A stretch of DNA of 5,275 nt, from assembly GCA_015485235.1 (NCBI GenBank), contig WFTX01000178.1:1-5275 (forward strand). Reading direction: 5' to 3'. This stretch comes from Nitrospirota bacterium. Lineage in GTDB: Bacteria > Nitrospirota > Thermodesulfovibrionia > Thermodesulfovibrionales > JdFR-85. Every line of letters starts with the position of its first letter. The stretch's first letter is position 1. The translations under genes and the position numbers were made by a program. This document shows positions 1 to 5,275 of this stretch, piece after piece. Below the pieces are notes generated by a model, which saw nothing but the letters and a program-made list of their open reading frames with translations, was not told the DNA's origin and did no database searches.

Positions 1-112
1 AGAAGGTAAAGGGCAACTGATACTGGCCGAGGTCATAAAGAAGAAGCCACCGGCTTAAGCCGGTGGCTTCTTCTTTATGACCTCGGCCAGTATCAGTTGC
101 CCTTTACCTTCT
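1..112. repeat. Perfect 112-bp palindrome at the window edge
   Basis: Positions 1-56 and 57-112 are exact reverse complements with no spacer and no mismatch; the axis lies between 56 and 57, inside TTAA. Symmetry ends on the right after 112. On the left it runs to the first base of the window, so the true arm could be longer. Both arms encode the same peptide end, EGKGQLILAEVIKKKPPA followed by a stop: on the plus strand at 2-58 and on the minus strand at 111-55. A perfect symmetry that includes coding sequence is unusual in bacterial DNA. It is most simply explained as a contig end folded back on itself at a shorter natural hairpin (37-76), though a real inverted duplication cannot be excluded. 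Confidence 0.95.
37..76. terminator. Symmetrical intrinsic terminator at the palindrome centre
   Basis: A 9-bp GC-rich stem (GCCACCGGC at 46-54, GCCGGTGGC at 59-67) encloses a TTAA tetraloop. It is flanked by AAAGAAGAA on the left and TTCTTCTTT on the right, so both strands read as stem plus U-rich tail. The stop codon of the minus-strand frame lies in the loop. This is the part of the palindrome most likely to be native: a bidirectional terminator closing the minus-strand gene. If the larger palindrome is an artefact, only one side of the hairpin's flanks is real. Confidence 0.55.
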
Positions 113-165
113 TTTTCCCAGACCTTCTGGACTCTTAATACATCCTCAGGATATTTTTTGTCCAC
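55..165 (-). CDS. Short unidentified ORF or 3' gene remnant
   Basis: A minus-strand frame of 36 codons from a possible GTG at 165 to TAA at 57-55. It is rich in Lys and Glu, begins VDKKYPEDVLRVQKVW and ends AEVIKKKPPA. The frame stays open upstream of the GTG (QKVFVKG) until an in-frame TAA near 200. An AAGGAG-like sequence directly abuts the GTG, too close to act as its ribosome site, and AGAAGG lies about 14 bases upstream, which is far. No family is recognised. The soluble, charged composition and the stop codon sitting in a terminator loop make it look like a genuine C-terminus. It may therefore be the end of a gene whose upstream part is broken by a frameshift, or a small protein. Its last 19 codons, stop included, lie inside the perfect palindrome. 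It is divergent from ileS. Confidence 0.35.
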   Translation of the reverse strand: MDKKYPEDVLRVQKVWEKEGKGQLILAEVIKKKPPA

Positions 166-203
166 TCCTTTTACAAATACCTTCTGACGATATCGACGTG
201 TTT

Positions 204-301
204 AAACAATGTGGTACTCCGTGTGATATACACTATGGCTCCCCTTCCCATATATCACTCCTGCATTATGTTGTTTCTCCCTTTACTCATTAACATTGTT
301 T
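204..301 (+). other. Nested inverted repeats upstream of the 315-342 terminator
   Basis: An outer pair, AAACAATGT (204-212) and ACATTGTTT (293-301), encloses an inner pair, GTGATATA (223-230) and TATATCAC (251-258), with a 20-base loop. The closing helix ends 13 bases before a Rho-independent terminator. Read as plus-strand RNA this is a multi-helix fold followed by a terminator, the plan of a small RNA or a leader attenuator. No known riboswitch or T-box signature was found, and no clear promoter precedes it. Repeats of this length can arise by chance in AT-rich DNA, so the call is tentative. Apart from these repeats and the ileS promoter, 166-419 shows nothing else convincing. Confidence 0.25.
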
Positions 302-314
302 GGCCGACCTATCC

Positions 315-342
315 ATCACCAGACTGGAGTCTGGTGGTTTTT
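315..342 (+). terminator. Rho-independent terminator upstream of the ileS promoter
   Basis: A 10-pair stem (315-324 with 329-338, one T-G wobble; core ACCAGAC/GTCTGGT) with a TGGA loop runs straight into a T tract (338-342). The T tract is only on the plus strand. It lies 24 bases before the ileS extended -10 element, so it would stop rightward transcription arriving from upstream and insulate ileS. The nearest upstream frame points left, so which transcript it ends is unclear. If another promoter lies further left, it could act as an attenuator for ileS. Confidence 0.75.
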
Positions 343-366
343 CGGCATACTAAACTCCGTCTTTTC

Positions 367-375
367 TGTTATAAT
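367..375 (+). promoter_or_regulatory. Extended -10 promoter for ileS-lspA
   Basis: TG at 367-368, one base, then a consensus TATAAT at 370-375: a sigma-70 extended -10 element. No good -35 box is present at 16-18 bases (the region around 346-353 reads CATACTAA), which fits extended -10 promoters that depend little on -35. Transcription would start near 382 and give a 5' leader of about 38 bases before the ileS ATG. It is the only strong promoter seen for the operon. Confidence 0.7.
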
Positions 376-419
376 ATCTTCTATTTCCAATGCCAAAACC
401 TTAGATTAGAAGGAGAATA

Positions 420-3209
420 ATGTCCAGAGATTACAAGGATACGCTGAATCTGCCCAGGACCGCCTTTCCCATGAAGGCGAACCTCTCCCGGAAGGAGCCG
501 GAGTTTCTCAGGTTCTGGGAGGAAAGGGAGATATACCGGAAAATACAGGAGAAAAACTGTAACAAACCGGCCTTCATACTCCATGACGGCCCTCCCTACG
601 CAAACGGCCACATCCACATGGGCCACGCACTGAACAAGGTCCTGAAGGACATAATCGTCAAATACAGGAGCATGAAGGGCTTCTACTCCCCCTATGTGCC
701 TGGCTGGGACTGTCATGGACTTCCCATCGAACTTCAGGTGGACAAGAAACTTGGAAAGAAGAAGCACGAAACCCCCGTTACCGAGAAGCGCAAGCTCTGC
801 AGGGAATACGCTCAGAGGTTTGTAGGCATTCAGCGGGATGAGTTCAGGAGGCTTGGCGTCTTTGGTGACTGGGAGCGGCCCTATCTTACGATGGCCTATG
901 AATACGAGGCCGCCATAGCCCGGGAGTTCATCCGTTTCATAAAGAACGGCGCTGTCTACAAGGGGAAAAAGCCTGTCCACTGGTGTCCCTCCTGTGTGAC
1001 AGCCCTTGCCGAGGCAGAGGTGGAGTATGCCGAGAAGGTCTCTCCCTCTGTGTTTGTCCGCTTCAGGGTTTCCGATAATGAGGCAAGGAAACTCCTGAGT
1101 TCAGGGGACAAACCCCTGTATTTCCTGATCTGGACCACCACCCCCTGGACGCTGCCTGCAAACCTTGCCCTTGCGGTTCATCCTGATGTGAGCTATTCCG
1201 TGGTGGAGAAGGATGGAGAACGGTTCATTGTGGCCTCAGACCTTATTGAAAACCTCGCTGAGAAGATCGGCCTTGAAGGTGAGGTGATCACGGAGTTCAA
1301 AGGGGCTGACCTTGAGGGGATGAAGGCCCTCCATCCCTTCATAGAGAGGGAGTCCAGGGTGATAACCGGTGAGTTTGTCACCACCGACGAGGGCACAGGG
1401 ATAGTGCACATCGCCCCTGGCCACGGTGAGGACGACTATCTGGCAGGACTCAAATACGGCCTTGAGATATACGCGCCCGTAGATGACTACGGAAAATTCA
1501 CCACAGAGGATGGAGGCCTGAGAGGGCAGTTCGTCTTCAAGGCAAACGAGACCATAATCAGGATTCTTGAGGAAAAGAAGGCCCTCATGGGGGCCTCGGA
1601 GATAACCCATTCCTACCCCCACTGCTGGCGGTGCAAAAAGCCGGTGATCTTCAGGGCAACAGAACAGTGGTTCATCTCCGTTGACCACAATGACCTCAGG
1701 CGCTCATGCCTTGAGGAGATTGAGCGGGTAGAGTGGATACCCCGCTGGGGAAGGGAACGGATCAGGGGAATGGTTGAGCGGAGACCGGACTGGTGTGTCT
1801 CCAGGCAGAGGGCCTGGGGAGTACCCATAACTGTGCTCAACTGCAGTAAGTGCGGTGACTTCGTAAAGGACGAGGCCTTTTTTGAGCGTGTCATAAAGCT
1901 CTTCTCAGAGAAGGGCTCTGATGCCTGGTTTGAGGCAGGCGTGGAGGAGCTGCTTCCCGAAGGCTACCAGTGCCCCTCCTGTGGTTCCGGTGAGTTTCAG
2001 AAGGAGACAGACATACTTGATGTCTGGTTTGACTCAGGCGTAAGCCACGCTGCCGTGCTTGAGTCGGATGAAAGGCTCAGGTGGCCTGCTGAGATGTACC
2101 TTGAGGGAAGCGACCAACACAGGGGATGGTTCCAGAGTTCCCTTATCGCCTCAGTAGGCACGAGGGGAAGGGCCCCTTACGACATAGTGCTTACCCACGG
2201 CTTTGTGGTTGACGGCCAGGGAAGAAAGATGTCCAAGTCAGTGGGGAATGTAATCTCCCCTGAGGACATCATAAAACAGAATGGTGCCGAGATACTCAGG
2301 ATCTGGGTTTCTGCTGAGGACTACCGTAACGATGTGAGGCTCTCAAAGGAGATACTCAAGCGGCTCGTTGAGGCGTACAGAAAGATCAGAAACACCTGTA
2401 GATTCATACTGGGTAATATCAGTGATTTTGACTTTGAGGACTATTCCTCTAACCTTACGGAACTGGACCGGTGGGCGATGTCCAGACTCCAGAGACTTGT
2501 GAAAAAGGTGACAACGGGGTATGAAAAATTTGACTTTCACGATGTCTTCCACTCAATCCACAACTTCTGCGTTGTAGACATGAGTTCCTTCTACCTTGAC
2601 ATCCTGAAGGACAGGCTCTATACCTCTGCCCCATCAGCAAGGGAGAGGCGTGCAGCCCAGTGGTCGATGCTCAGGATCCTTGAGACCATGACAGGGCTGA
2701 TGGCACCGGTACTCTCCTTCATGGCTGAGGAGGTCTGGCAGCACCTGCCAGGAGAAAGGGAGGAGAGTGTCTTTCTTTCCGACTTTCCAGAGGTGGATGA
2801 GAGGTTTGACGATCCCGAGCTTGAAAAACGGTGGGCCGGCCTGATTGAGATCAGAGACGTGGTAAACAAGGCTATTGAGATCAAGAGGGCGGAAAAGGTA
2901 ATTGGAAACTCCCTTGAGGCAAAGGTTACTGTTTATGCTGACAAGGAGTACGGGGCATTGTTGAGGAAGTACGAGTCCTTTCTTCCCACCCTCTTCATCG
3001 TCTCCCAGGCTTCCATTGGAGAGGTCGATAAAACACCGGAAGGTGTTTACAGGGACGAAGATGGAAGGGAGATCGCCGTCCTGGTAGAGCATGCCGACGG
3101 GTCAAAGTGTCAGCGGTGCTGGAACTGGGCGGATACGGTGGGCACCCTTACTGATGCCCCTGATATCTGCCAGAGATGCCACGAAGTCCTTGAGGCTGGT
3201 GGGGCTTGA
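420..3209 (+). CDS. ileS: Isoleucyl-tRNA synthetase
   Basis: Cytoplasmic class I aminoacyl-tRNA synthetase (929 residues, full length for the bacterial type) that activates isoleucine with ATP, charges tRNA-Ile and edits misformed Val-tRNA-Ile. The HIGH-type signature is HMGH (66-69, within PPYANGHIHMGH) and the KMSKS loop is intact (603-607). The editing domain shows TTTPWTLPAN (239-248) and GTGIVHIAPGHGEDDY (325-340). Further class I core motifs are DWCVSRQRAWGVP (457-469) and WFDSG (536-540). Cys pairs at 189/192, 402/405, 475/478 and 518/521 suggest internal zinc knuckles. The C-terminal zinc finger uses C897, C900, C917 and C920. The start is fixed by AGGAG at 411-415, four bases before the ATG; the protein begins with the usual DYKDTLNLP-type N-terminus. 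First gene of an operon with lspA. No damage seen; function is secure. Confidence 0.98.
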   Translation: MSRDYKDTLNLPRTAFPMKANLSRKEPEFLRFWEEREIYRKIQEKNCNKPAFILHDGPPYANGHIHMGHALNKVLKDIIVKYRSMKGFYSPYVPGWDCHGLPIELQVDKKLGKKKHETPVTEKRKLCREYAQRFVGIQRDEFRRLGVFGDWERPYLTMAYEYEAAIAREFIRFIKNGAVYKGKKPVHWCPSCVTALAEAEVEYAEKVSPSVFVRFRVSDNEARKLLSSGDKPLYFLIWTTTPWTLPANLALAVHPDVSYSVVEKDGERFIVASDLIENLAEKIGLEGEVITEFKGADLEGMKALHPFIERESRVITGEFVTTDEGTGIVHIAPGHGEDDYLAGLKYGLEIYAPVDDYGKFTTEDGGLRGQFVFKANETIIRILEEKKALMGASEITHSYPHCWRCKKPVIFRATEQWFISVDHNDLRRSCLEEIERVEWIPRWGRERIRGMVERRPDWCVSRQRAWGVPITVLNCSKCGDFVKDEAFFERVIKLFSEKGSDAWFEAGVEELLPEGYQCPSCGSGEFQKETDILDVWFDSGVSHAAVLESDERLRWPAEMYLEGSDQHRGWFQSSLIASVGTRGRAPYDIVLTHGFVVDGQGRKMSKSVGNVISPEDIIKQNGAEILRIWVSAEDYRNDVRLSKEILKRLVEAYRKIRNTCRFILGNISDFDFEDYSSNLTELDRWAMSRLQRLVKKVTTGYEKFDFHDVFHSIHNFCVVDMSSFYLDILKDRLYTSAPSARERRAAQWSMLRILETMTGLMAPVLSFMAEEVWQHLPGEREESVFLSDFPEVDERFDDPELEKRWAGLIEIRDVVNKAIEIKRAEKVIGNSLEAKVTVYADKEYGALLRKYESFLPTLFIVSQASIGEVDKTPEGVYRDEDGREIAVLVEHADGSKCQRCWNWADTVGTLTDAPDICQRCHEVLEAGGA

Positions 3210-3691
3210 TGGGAGGCCTCTCCCTGTCCTTAAGAAAGGGTGCCTTCCTGATAATCACGATTCTTACCATTGCGGCTGACCAGATTACCAAGGCCCTGAT
3301 CCTGGAACATATCCGTTACTATGAATCCATCCGGGTACTGCCCTTCTTCCAGATAGTGAATGTACAGAACACAGGGGCTGCCTTCGGACTCTTCCGGTCG
3401 CTGGGCAATACTTTTTTCGTTGTCCTAACAGTGCTTGCTGTTGTATTCATCCTGTATCTCATGTTGAAGGACGATGGTGACTCCCTTTCCCTCTCCTTCA
3501 TACTTGGCGGTGCTGTGGGCAACCTGATCGACCGGCTCAGGCTGGGGTATGTGGTTGACTTTCTGGACTTCCATATCGGAGAGCATCACTGGCCTGCATT
3601 CAATCTTGCCGACTCCGCCCTTACCATTGGAATCGGGCTCTTGTTTCTGAGGATGCTTTTATCCGGACGGGAAAGGACAAAGATCTCTTAA
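3209..3691 (+). CDS. lspA: Lipoprotein signal peptidase (signal peptidase II)
   Basis: Inner-membrane aspartyl protease (family A8) that removes the signal peptide from diacylglyceryl-modified prolipoproteins; 160 residues, normal length. Motifs in order: DQITK (24-28), NTGAAFG (54-60), GGAVGNLIDRLRLGYVVDFLDF (100-121) and WPAFNLADS (128-136). The catalytic pair is predicted as D108 and D135. Four hydrophobic segments fit the family topology: about 11-30, 66-86, 93-110 and 134-151. The chosen ATG at 3209 shares its A with the TGA of ileS, an overlap typical of translational coupling; a GGTGGGG stretch (3198-3204) may help as ribosome site. A TTG just before it (3206) would add one residue and is less likely. 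The ileS-lspA order is known from E. coli and others. It implies that this organism makes mature lipoproteins. Confidence 0.97.
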   Translation: MGGLSLSLRKGAFLIITILTIAADQITKALILEHIRYYESIRVLPFFQIVNVQNTGAAFGLFRSLGNTFFVVLTVLAVVFILYLMLKDDGDSLSLSFILGGAVGNLIDRLRLGYVVDFLDFHIGEHHWPAFNLADSALTIGIGLLFLRMLLSGRERTKIS

Positions 3692-3718
3692 CCGAACAGT
3701 TGCATAAATTCTCCCAAT

Positions 3719-3749
3719 AGGCAGGGGTGGTCTGCCCTCACCCCTGCCT
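3719..3749 (+). terminator. Hairpin terminator after lspA
   Basis: A perfect 11-bp stem, AGGCAGGGGTG (3719-3729) with CACCCCTGCCT (3739-3749), and a 9-base loop, beginning 28 bases after the lspA stop. A T-G wobble and two A-T pairs can extend its base (3716-3718 with 3750-3752). The tail (GTTCAGTTCTC) is only moderately T-rich, so termination may be incomplete, but position and stability make it the natural end of the ileS-lspA transcript. Confidence 0.7.
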
Positions 3750-3811
3750 GTTCAGTTCTCCAGGGGTATGCTCAGGACTTTCTCAAAAGTTTCGGTTCAT
3801 CCCTTACAGAT

Positions 3812-3840
3812 TTATAACTCATTCCACTTTATGTTAGAAT
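3812..3840 (+). promoter_or_regulatory. Weak candidate promoter for the secreted-protein gene
   Basis: TTATAA (3812-3817), 17 bases, then TAGAAT (3835-3840, in ATGTTAGAAT) gives a plausible but poor sigma-70 match. A second TAGAAT lies at 3895-3900 without a recognisable -35. Either would serve the gene starting at 3969. The stretch 3692-3968 otherwise holds only the lspA terminator and the ribosome site of the next gene; no ORF with convincing coding character was seen. Confidence 0.25.
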
Positions 3841-3968
3841 GTATTTTGTGCCCTCTCTCGGCTAAGTCGTCAGCCCAGTCTCTACAGCTTCTGGTAGAAT
3901 ATTGTCAATCTTACGGACACCGAATTAAAGAGATCGCACCAAGAGGTGGTATATCACAGGAGGAGCAG

Positions 3969-4598
3969 ATGAAAAAATTTCTTCTCATCTTTTTCATAAC
4001 TTCCTTTATTCCGGCCCATCTGGCCTTTTCTTCCGAAAGAGAAACTGAAATGACTGCCCTGGCGTCATTCGAATCTGTTGTTGAGCACTTTACCGCTTTT
4101 TTCAAGAAATCTCCTTTGTTGCTGACCAAGATCTCCCCACCCCGCTTTCCTCAGAAAAAAGCTTACAACATCGCACGGTTTACCTTTAGAAGCATTACCT
4201 ATGATATTCTTAAAACGTCTTCCATTGTAACACCTTTTGCCGGCTATATAGATATCCTGACCGATGTTTCAGATAATAAACCCTGTGGTGACGTAAAATT
4301 TGACGGAAAGACACCGGATGGATGGTCAAGACTTGAAAATGCCATCAGAAATGCAGATAACAAGGCATGTTATGTTTCACGGACAAATAAGATCGGTCCA
4401 ATCGGCCACCGGTTCAATTTTCTCTATCGGATCAGAGAAGGCACGTGGGTACTAAAAGATATCACATATGTTGACGGGAATATCAATGGACGGTTCATGG
4501 CATTGCTTGGTGTTTCCTCTCCATGGTTTCCCGCAATAAACGAACCCGCGGCAAAGTCTTTTAACAAGGGCTGGATATATCTGTTTACAAACCCATAG
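3969..4598 (+). CDS. Secreted protein of unknown function
   Basis: 209 residues. The start is ATG 3969, preceded by AGGAGGAG (3958-3965). The same frame is open to an earlier ATG at 3768, but that has no ribosome site and would bury the signal peptide. The N-terminus MKKFLLIFFITSFIPAHLAF is a classic Sec signal peptide, likely cut near residue 21 (AFS/SE); there is no lipobox Cys. The mature part has a helical stretch (about 25-50), then alternating hydrophobic segments suggesting beta strands (SITYDILKTSSIVTPFAGYIDI, about 75-96; FNFLYRIREGTWVLKDITYVDG, about 149-170). It has only two cysteines, C106 and C134, which could form a disulfide. I recognise no family; the late Trp-containing strands loosely recall NTF2/SnoaL-like folds, which is speculation. 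Expected in the periplasm or outside. GC is about 40% in three sampled lines against about 53% in ileS. It is convergent with the autotransporter gene and monocistronic as far as seen. Confidence 0.85.
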   Translation: MKKFLLIFFITSFIPAHLAFSSERETEMTALASFESVVEHFTAFFKKSPLLLTKISPPRFPQKKAYNIARFTFRSITYDILKTSSIVTPFAGYIDILTDVSDNKPCGDVKFDGKTPDGWSRLENAIRNADNKACYVSRTNKIGPIGHRFNFLYRIREGTWVLKDITYVDGNINGRFMALLGVSSPWFPAINEPAAKSFNKGWIYLFTNP

Positions 4599-4604
4599 GG
4601 TCTG

Positions 4605-4631
4605 GCCCCCCGGTTTAAAGACCCGGGGGGC
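4605..4631. terminator. GC-rich hairpin between convergent genes
   Basis: GCCCCCCGG (4605-4613) pairs perfectly with CCGGGGGGC (4623-4631) around a 9-base loop (TTTAAAGAC). It begins 6 bases after the stop of the secreted-protein gene and 11 bases (on the minus strand) after the stop of the autotransporter gene. It sits where a shared bidirectional terminator belongs, but neither strand has a T tract after the stem (ACAAATATTC on plus, CAGACCCTAT on minus). It may instead protect 3' ends or pause polymerase. Confidence 0.5.
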
Positions 4632-4641
4632 ACAAATATTC

Positions 4642-5275
4642 TCACCATTCAAGAGTTATCCCGCCTTTTACAGCGGTCCCACCGCCATGGAAGGGGATAC
4701 TTGCACCTAAATTGAAACCTAAATTATCACTCACCCTGAGGGCTAATGCTGCACCGACTGCTGTTTCGTTGTCATAGCTGCCCATCTCCATGCCGAACGC
4801 CACTGTTTTGCCAGGTCGTGGAAAAGTTATGGAAGGTATGGCAAGAGCAGAGGCTATACCCCGGGCCGCGTACTTTTCTACCCTGGCAACTGCTGCGTTA
4901 AGTTGGAGAAGATTAACAGCATCAGTTCCATATAGAGCAGCCTGCACATTTGTTATGCGTCTCTCCATTCCCGGTGCCCCTACTGAAACAGTATTTTCCC
5001 GGTCTGCTACTGAGCCGCTGCCGATGGCAACGCTGTTTCTCGCAACAACAACGGCATTATTTCCAAACGCTACACTGTTTGAGGCACCAGCATAGCTGCC
5101 GTTACCAATGGCAACACTGTAATCAGCTTCCGCAACGGCATCATCTCCAACTGCTGTAGTGTGCATACCCAGGGCTTTTGCACCGCCACCAACCGCAACA
5201 GAAGACTGTGCAATACTCCCTGCACCAATTGCAACAGAATTCATACTCACCGCATTCGCATTCTGTCCAATCCCG
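4642..5275 (-). CDS. YadA-like trimeric autotransporter, C-terminal part
   Basis: The 3' end of a minus-strand gene whose frame is open to the window edge (first full codon 5274-5272), so the N-terminus with its signal peptide is missing; 210 residues are visible and the GTG at 5250 is not a real start. Visible residues 1-94 are 14-residue head repeats of the SVAIGxGSxA type (YadA head/Hep_Hag family). ITNVQAALYGTDAVNLLQLN (107-126) matches the YadA neck/stalk connector. A short helical segment follows (about 127-147). The anchor (about 150-210) has four amphipathic strands (TVAFGMEMGSY, TAVGAALALRVS, LGFNLGASIPF, AVKGGITLEW) and ends in Trp, as expected for a barrel built by three chains in the outer membrane by the type V c route. 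Such proteins usually act in adhesion or autoaggregation; the ligand cannot be told. No defect is seen. Confidence 0.92.
   Translation of the reverse strand, partial: GIGQNANAVSMNSVAIGAGSIAQSSVAVGGGAKALGMHTTAVGDDAVAEADYSVAIGNGSYAGASNSVAFGNNAVVVARNSVAIGSGSVADRENTVSVGAPGMERRITNVQAALYGTDAVNLLQLNAAVARVEKYAARGIASALAIPSITFPRPGKTVAFGMEMGSYDNETAVGAALALRVSDNLGFNLGASIPFHGGGTAVKGGITLEW
4993..5274 (-). repeat. 42-bp (14-residue) head repeats in the autotransporter
   Basis: Coding repeats with period 14 residues: units start at visible residues 13, 25, 39, 53, 67 and 81, with one more partial unit at the window edge and a degenerate last one (TVSVGAPG, from residue 95). Each starts S/T-V/T-A-hydrophobic-G, for example SVAIGNGSYAGASN and SVAIGSGSVADREN. 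The unit at 13-24 is only 12 residues, two short of its neighbours. In YadA-type heads each unit forms one turn of a left-handed parallel beta roll. The DNA copies have diverged, so recent slippage expansion is not evident in this part. Confidence 0.85.

Noticed and set aside
211..224. T-box-like GTGGTACTCCGTG upstream of ileS, with the UGGU expected for tRNA-Ile acceptor pairing
   Set aside because: The match to the T-box core breaks after TGGTAC, it lies about 100 bases before the terminator instead of directly before it, and no Stem I elements or antiterminator partner were found.
211..420. Plus-strand 69-codon frame ending at the ileS start
   Set aside because: It crosses the terminator hairpin and the ileS promoter, has no ribosome site, and its hydrophobic/Pro-rich product looks random.
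381..980. Long open frame (199 codons) antisense to the 5' end of ileS
   Set aside because: It lies opposite an unmistakable ileS and its product has no recognisable domain; such shadows are expected from the codon bias of the sense strand. The same holds for the antisense frames at 1236-1688 and 2634-3092.
3768..3968. 67-codon N-terminal extension of the secreted-protein gene
   Set aside because: No ribosome site at the ATG at 3768, the segment reads like non-coding sequence, and a strong AGGAGG plus signal peptide mark ATG 3969 as the true start.
4790..5159. Plus-strand frames opposite the autotransporter head repeats
   Set aside because: They are mirror readings of the repeated minus-strand coding sequence, without ribosome sites or recognisable domains.
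5248..5250. GTG as start of the autotransporter gene
   Set aside because: Head-repeat residues (GIGQNANAV) continue in frame upstream to the window edge, so the gene simply starts outside the window.

Overview
The window comes from a diderm (Gram-negative-type) bacterium. It carries a lipoprotein signal peptidase, a secreted protein with a signal peptide, and the outer-membrane anchor of a YadA-type trimeric autotransporter. The housekeeping genes are moderately GC-rich (about 53% in a sampled line of ileS). The isoleucyl-tRNA synthetase is the bacterial type with a C-terminal zinc finger. The sequence alone does not fix the phylum; Nitrospirota- or Desulfobacterota-like lineages would fit, but that is an impression and not a result.

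Layout. Positions 1-112 are a perfect, loopless 112-bp palindrome lying against the window edge. Its centre looks like an intrinsic terminator, and its right half is the 3' end of a short minus-strand reading frame (55-165). Positions 166-419 hold no convincing gene. They contain nested inverted repeats followed by a good Rho-independent terminator (315-342), then an extended -10 promoter (367-375) and a Shine-Dalgarno site that begin the ileS transcript.

Positions 420-3691 are a two-gene operon, ileS-lspA, in which the stop codon of ileS overlaps the ATG of lspA by one base. IleS charges tRNA-Ile in the cytoplasm. LspA cuts prolipoprotein signal peptides in the inner membrane. The pairing is a known conserved gene order (also found in E. 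coli) and does not imply a shared pathway. A hairpin terminator follows at 3719-3749.

Positions 3692-3968 are non-coding apart from that terminator and weak promoter-like boxes. A more AT-rich gene at 3969-4598 encodes a 209-residue secreted protein of unknown function. It runs convergently toward the 3' end of a minus-strand autotransporter gene (4642 to beyond the right edge), with a very GC-rich hairpin between the two stops. The visible autotransporter part has 14-residue head repeats, a neck, and a four-strand beta-barrel anchor ending in Trp.

I see no RNA genes of known family, CRISPR array, insertion sequence or obvious new multi-gene system. The least explained items are the edge palindrome, the structured region upstream of ileS, and the orphan secreted protein.
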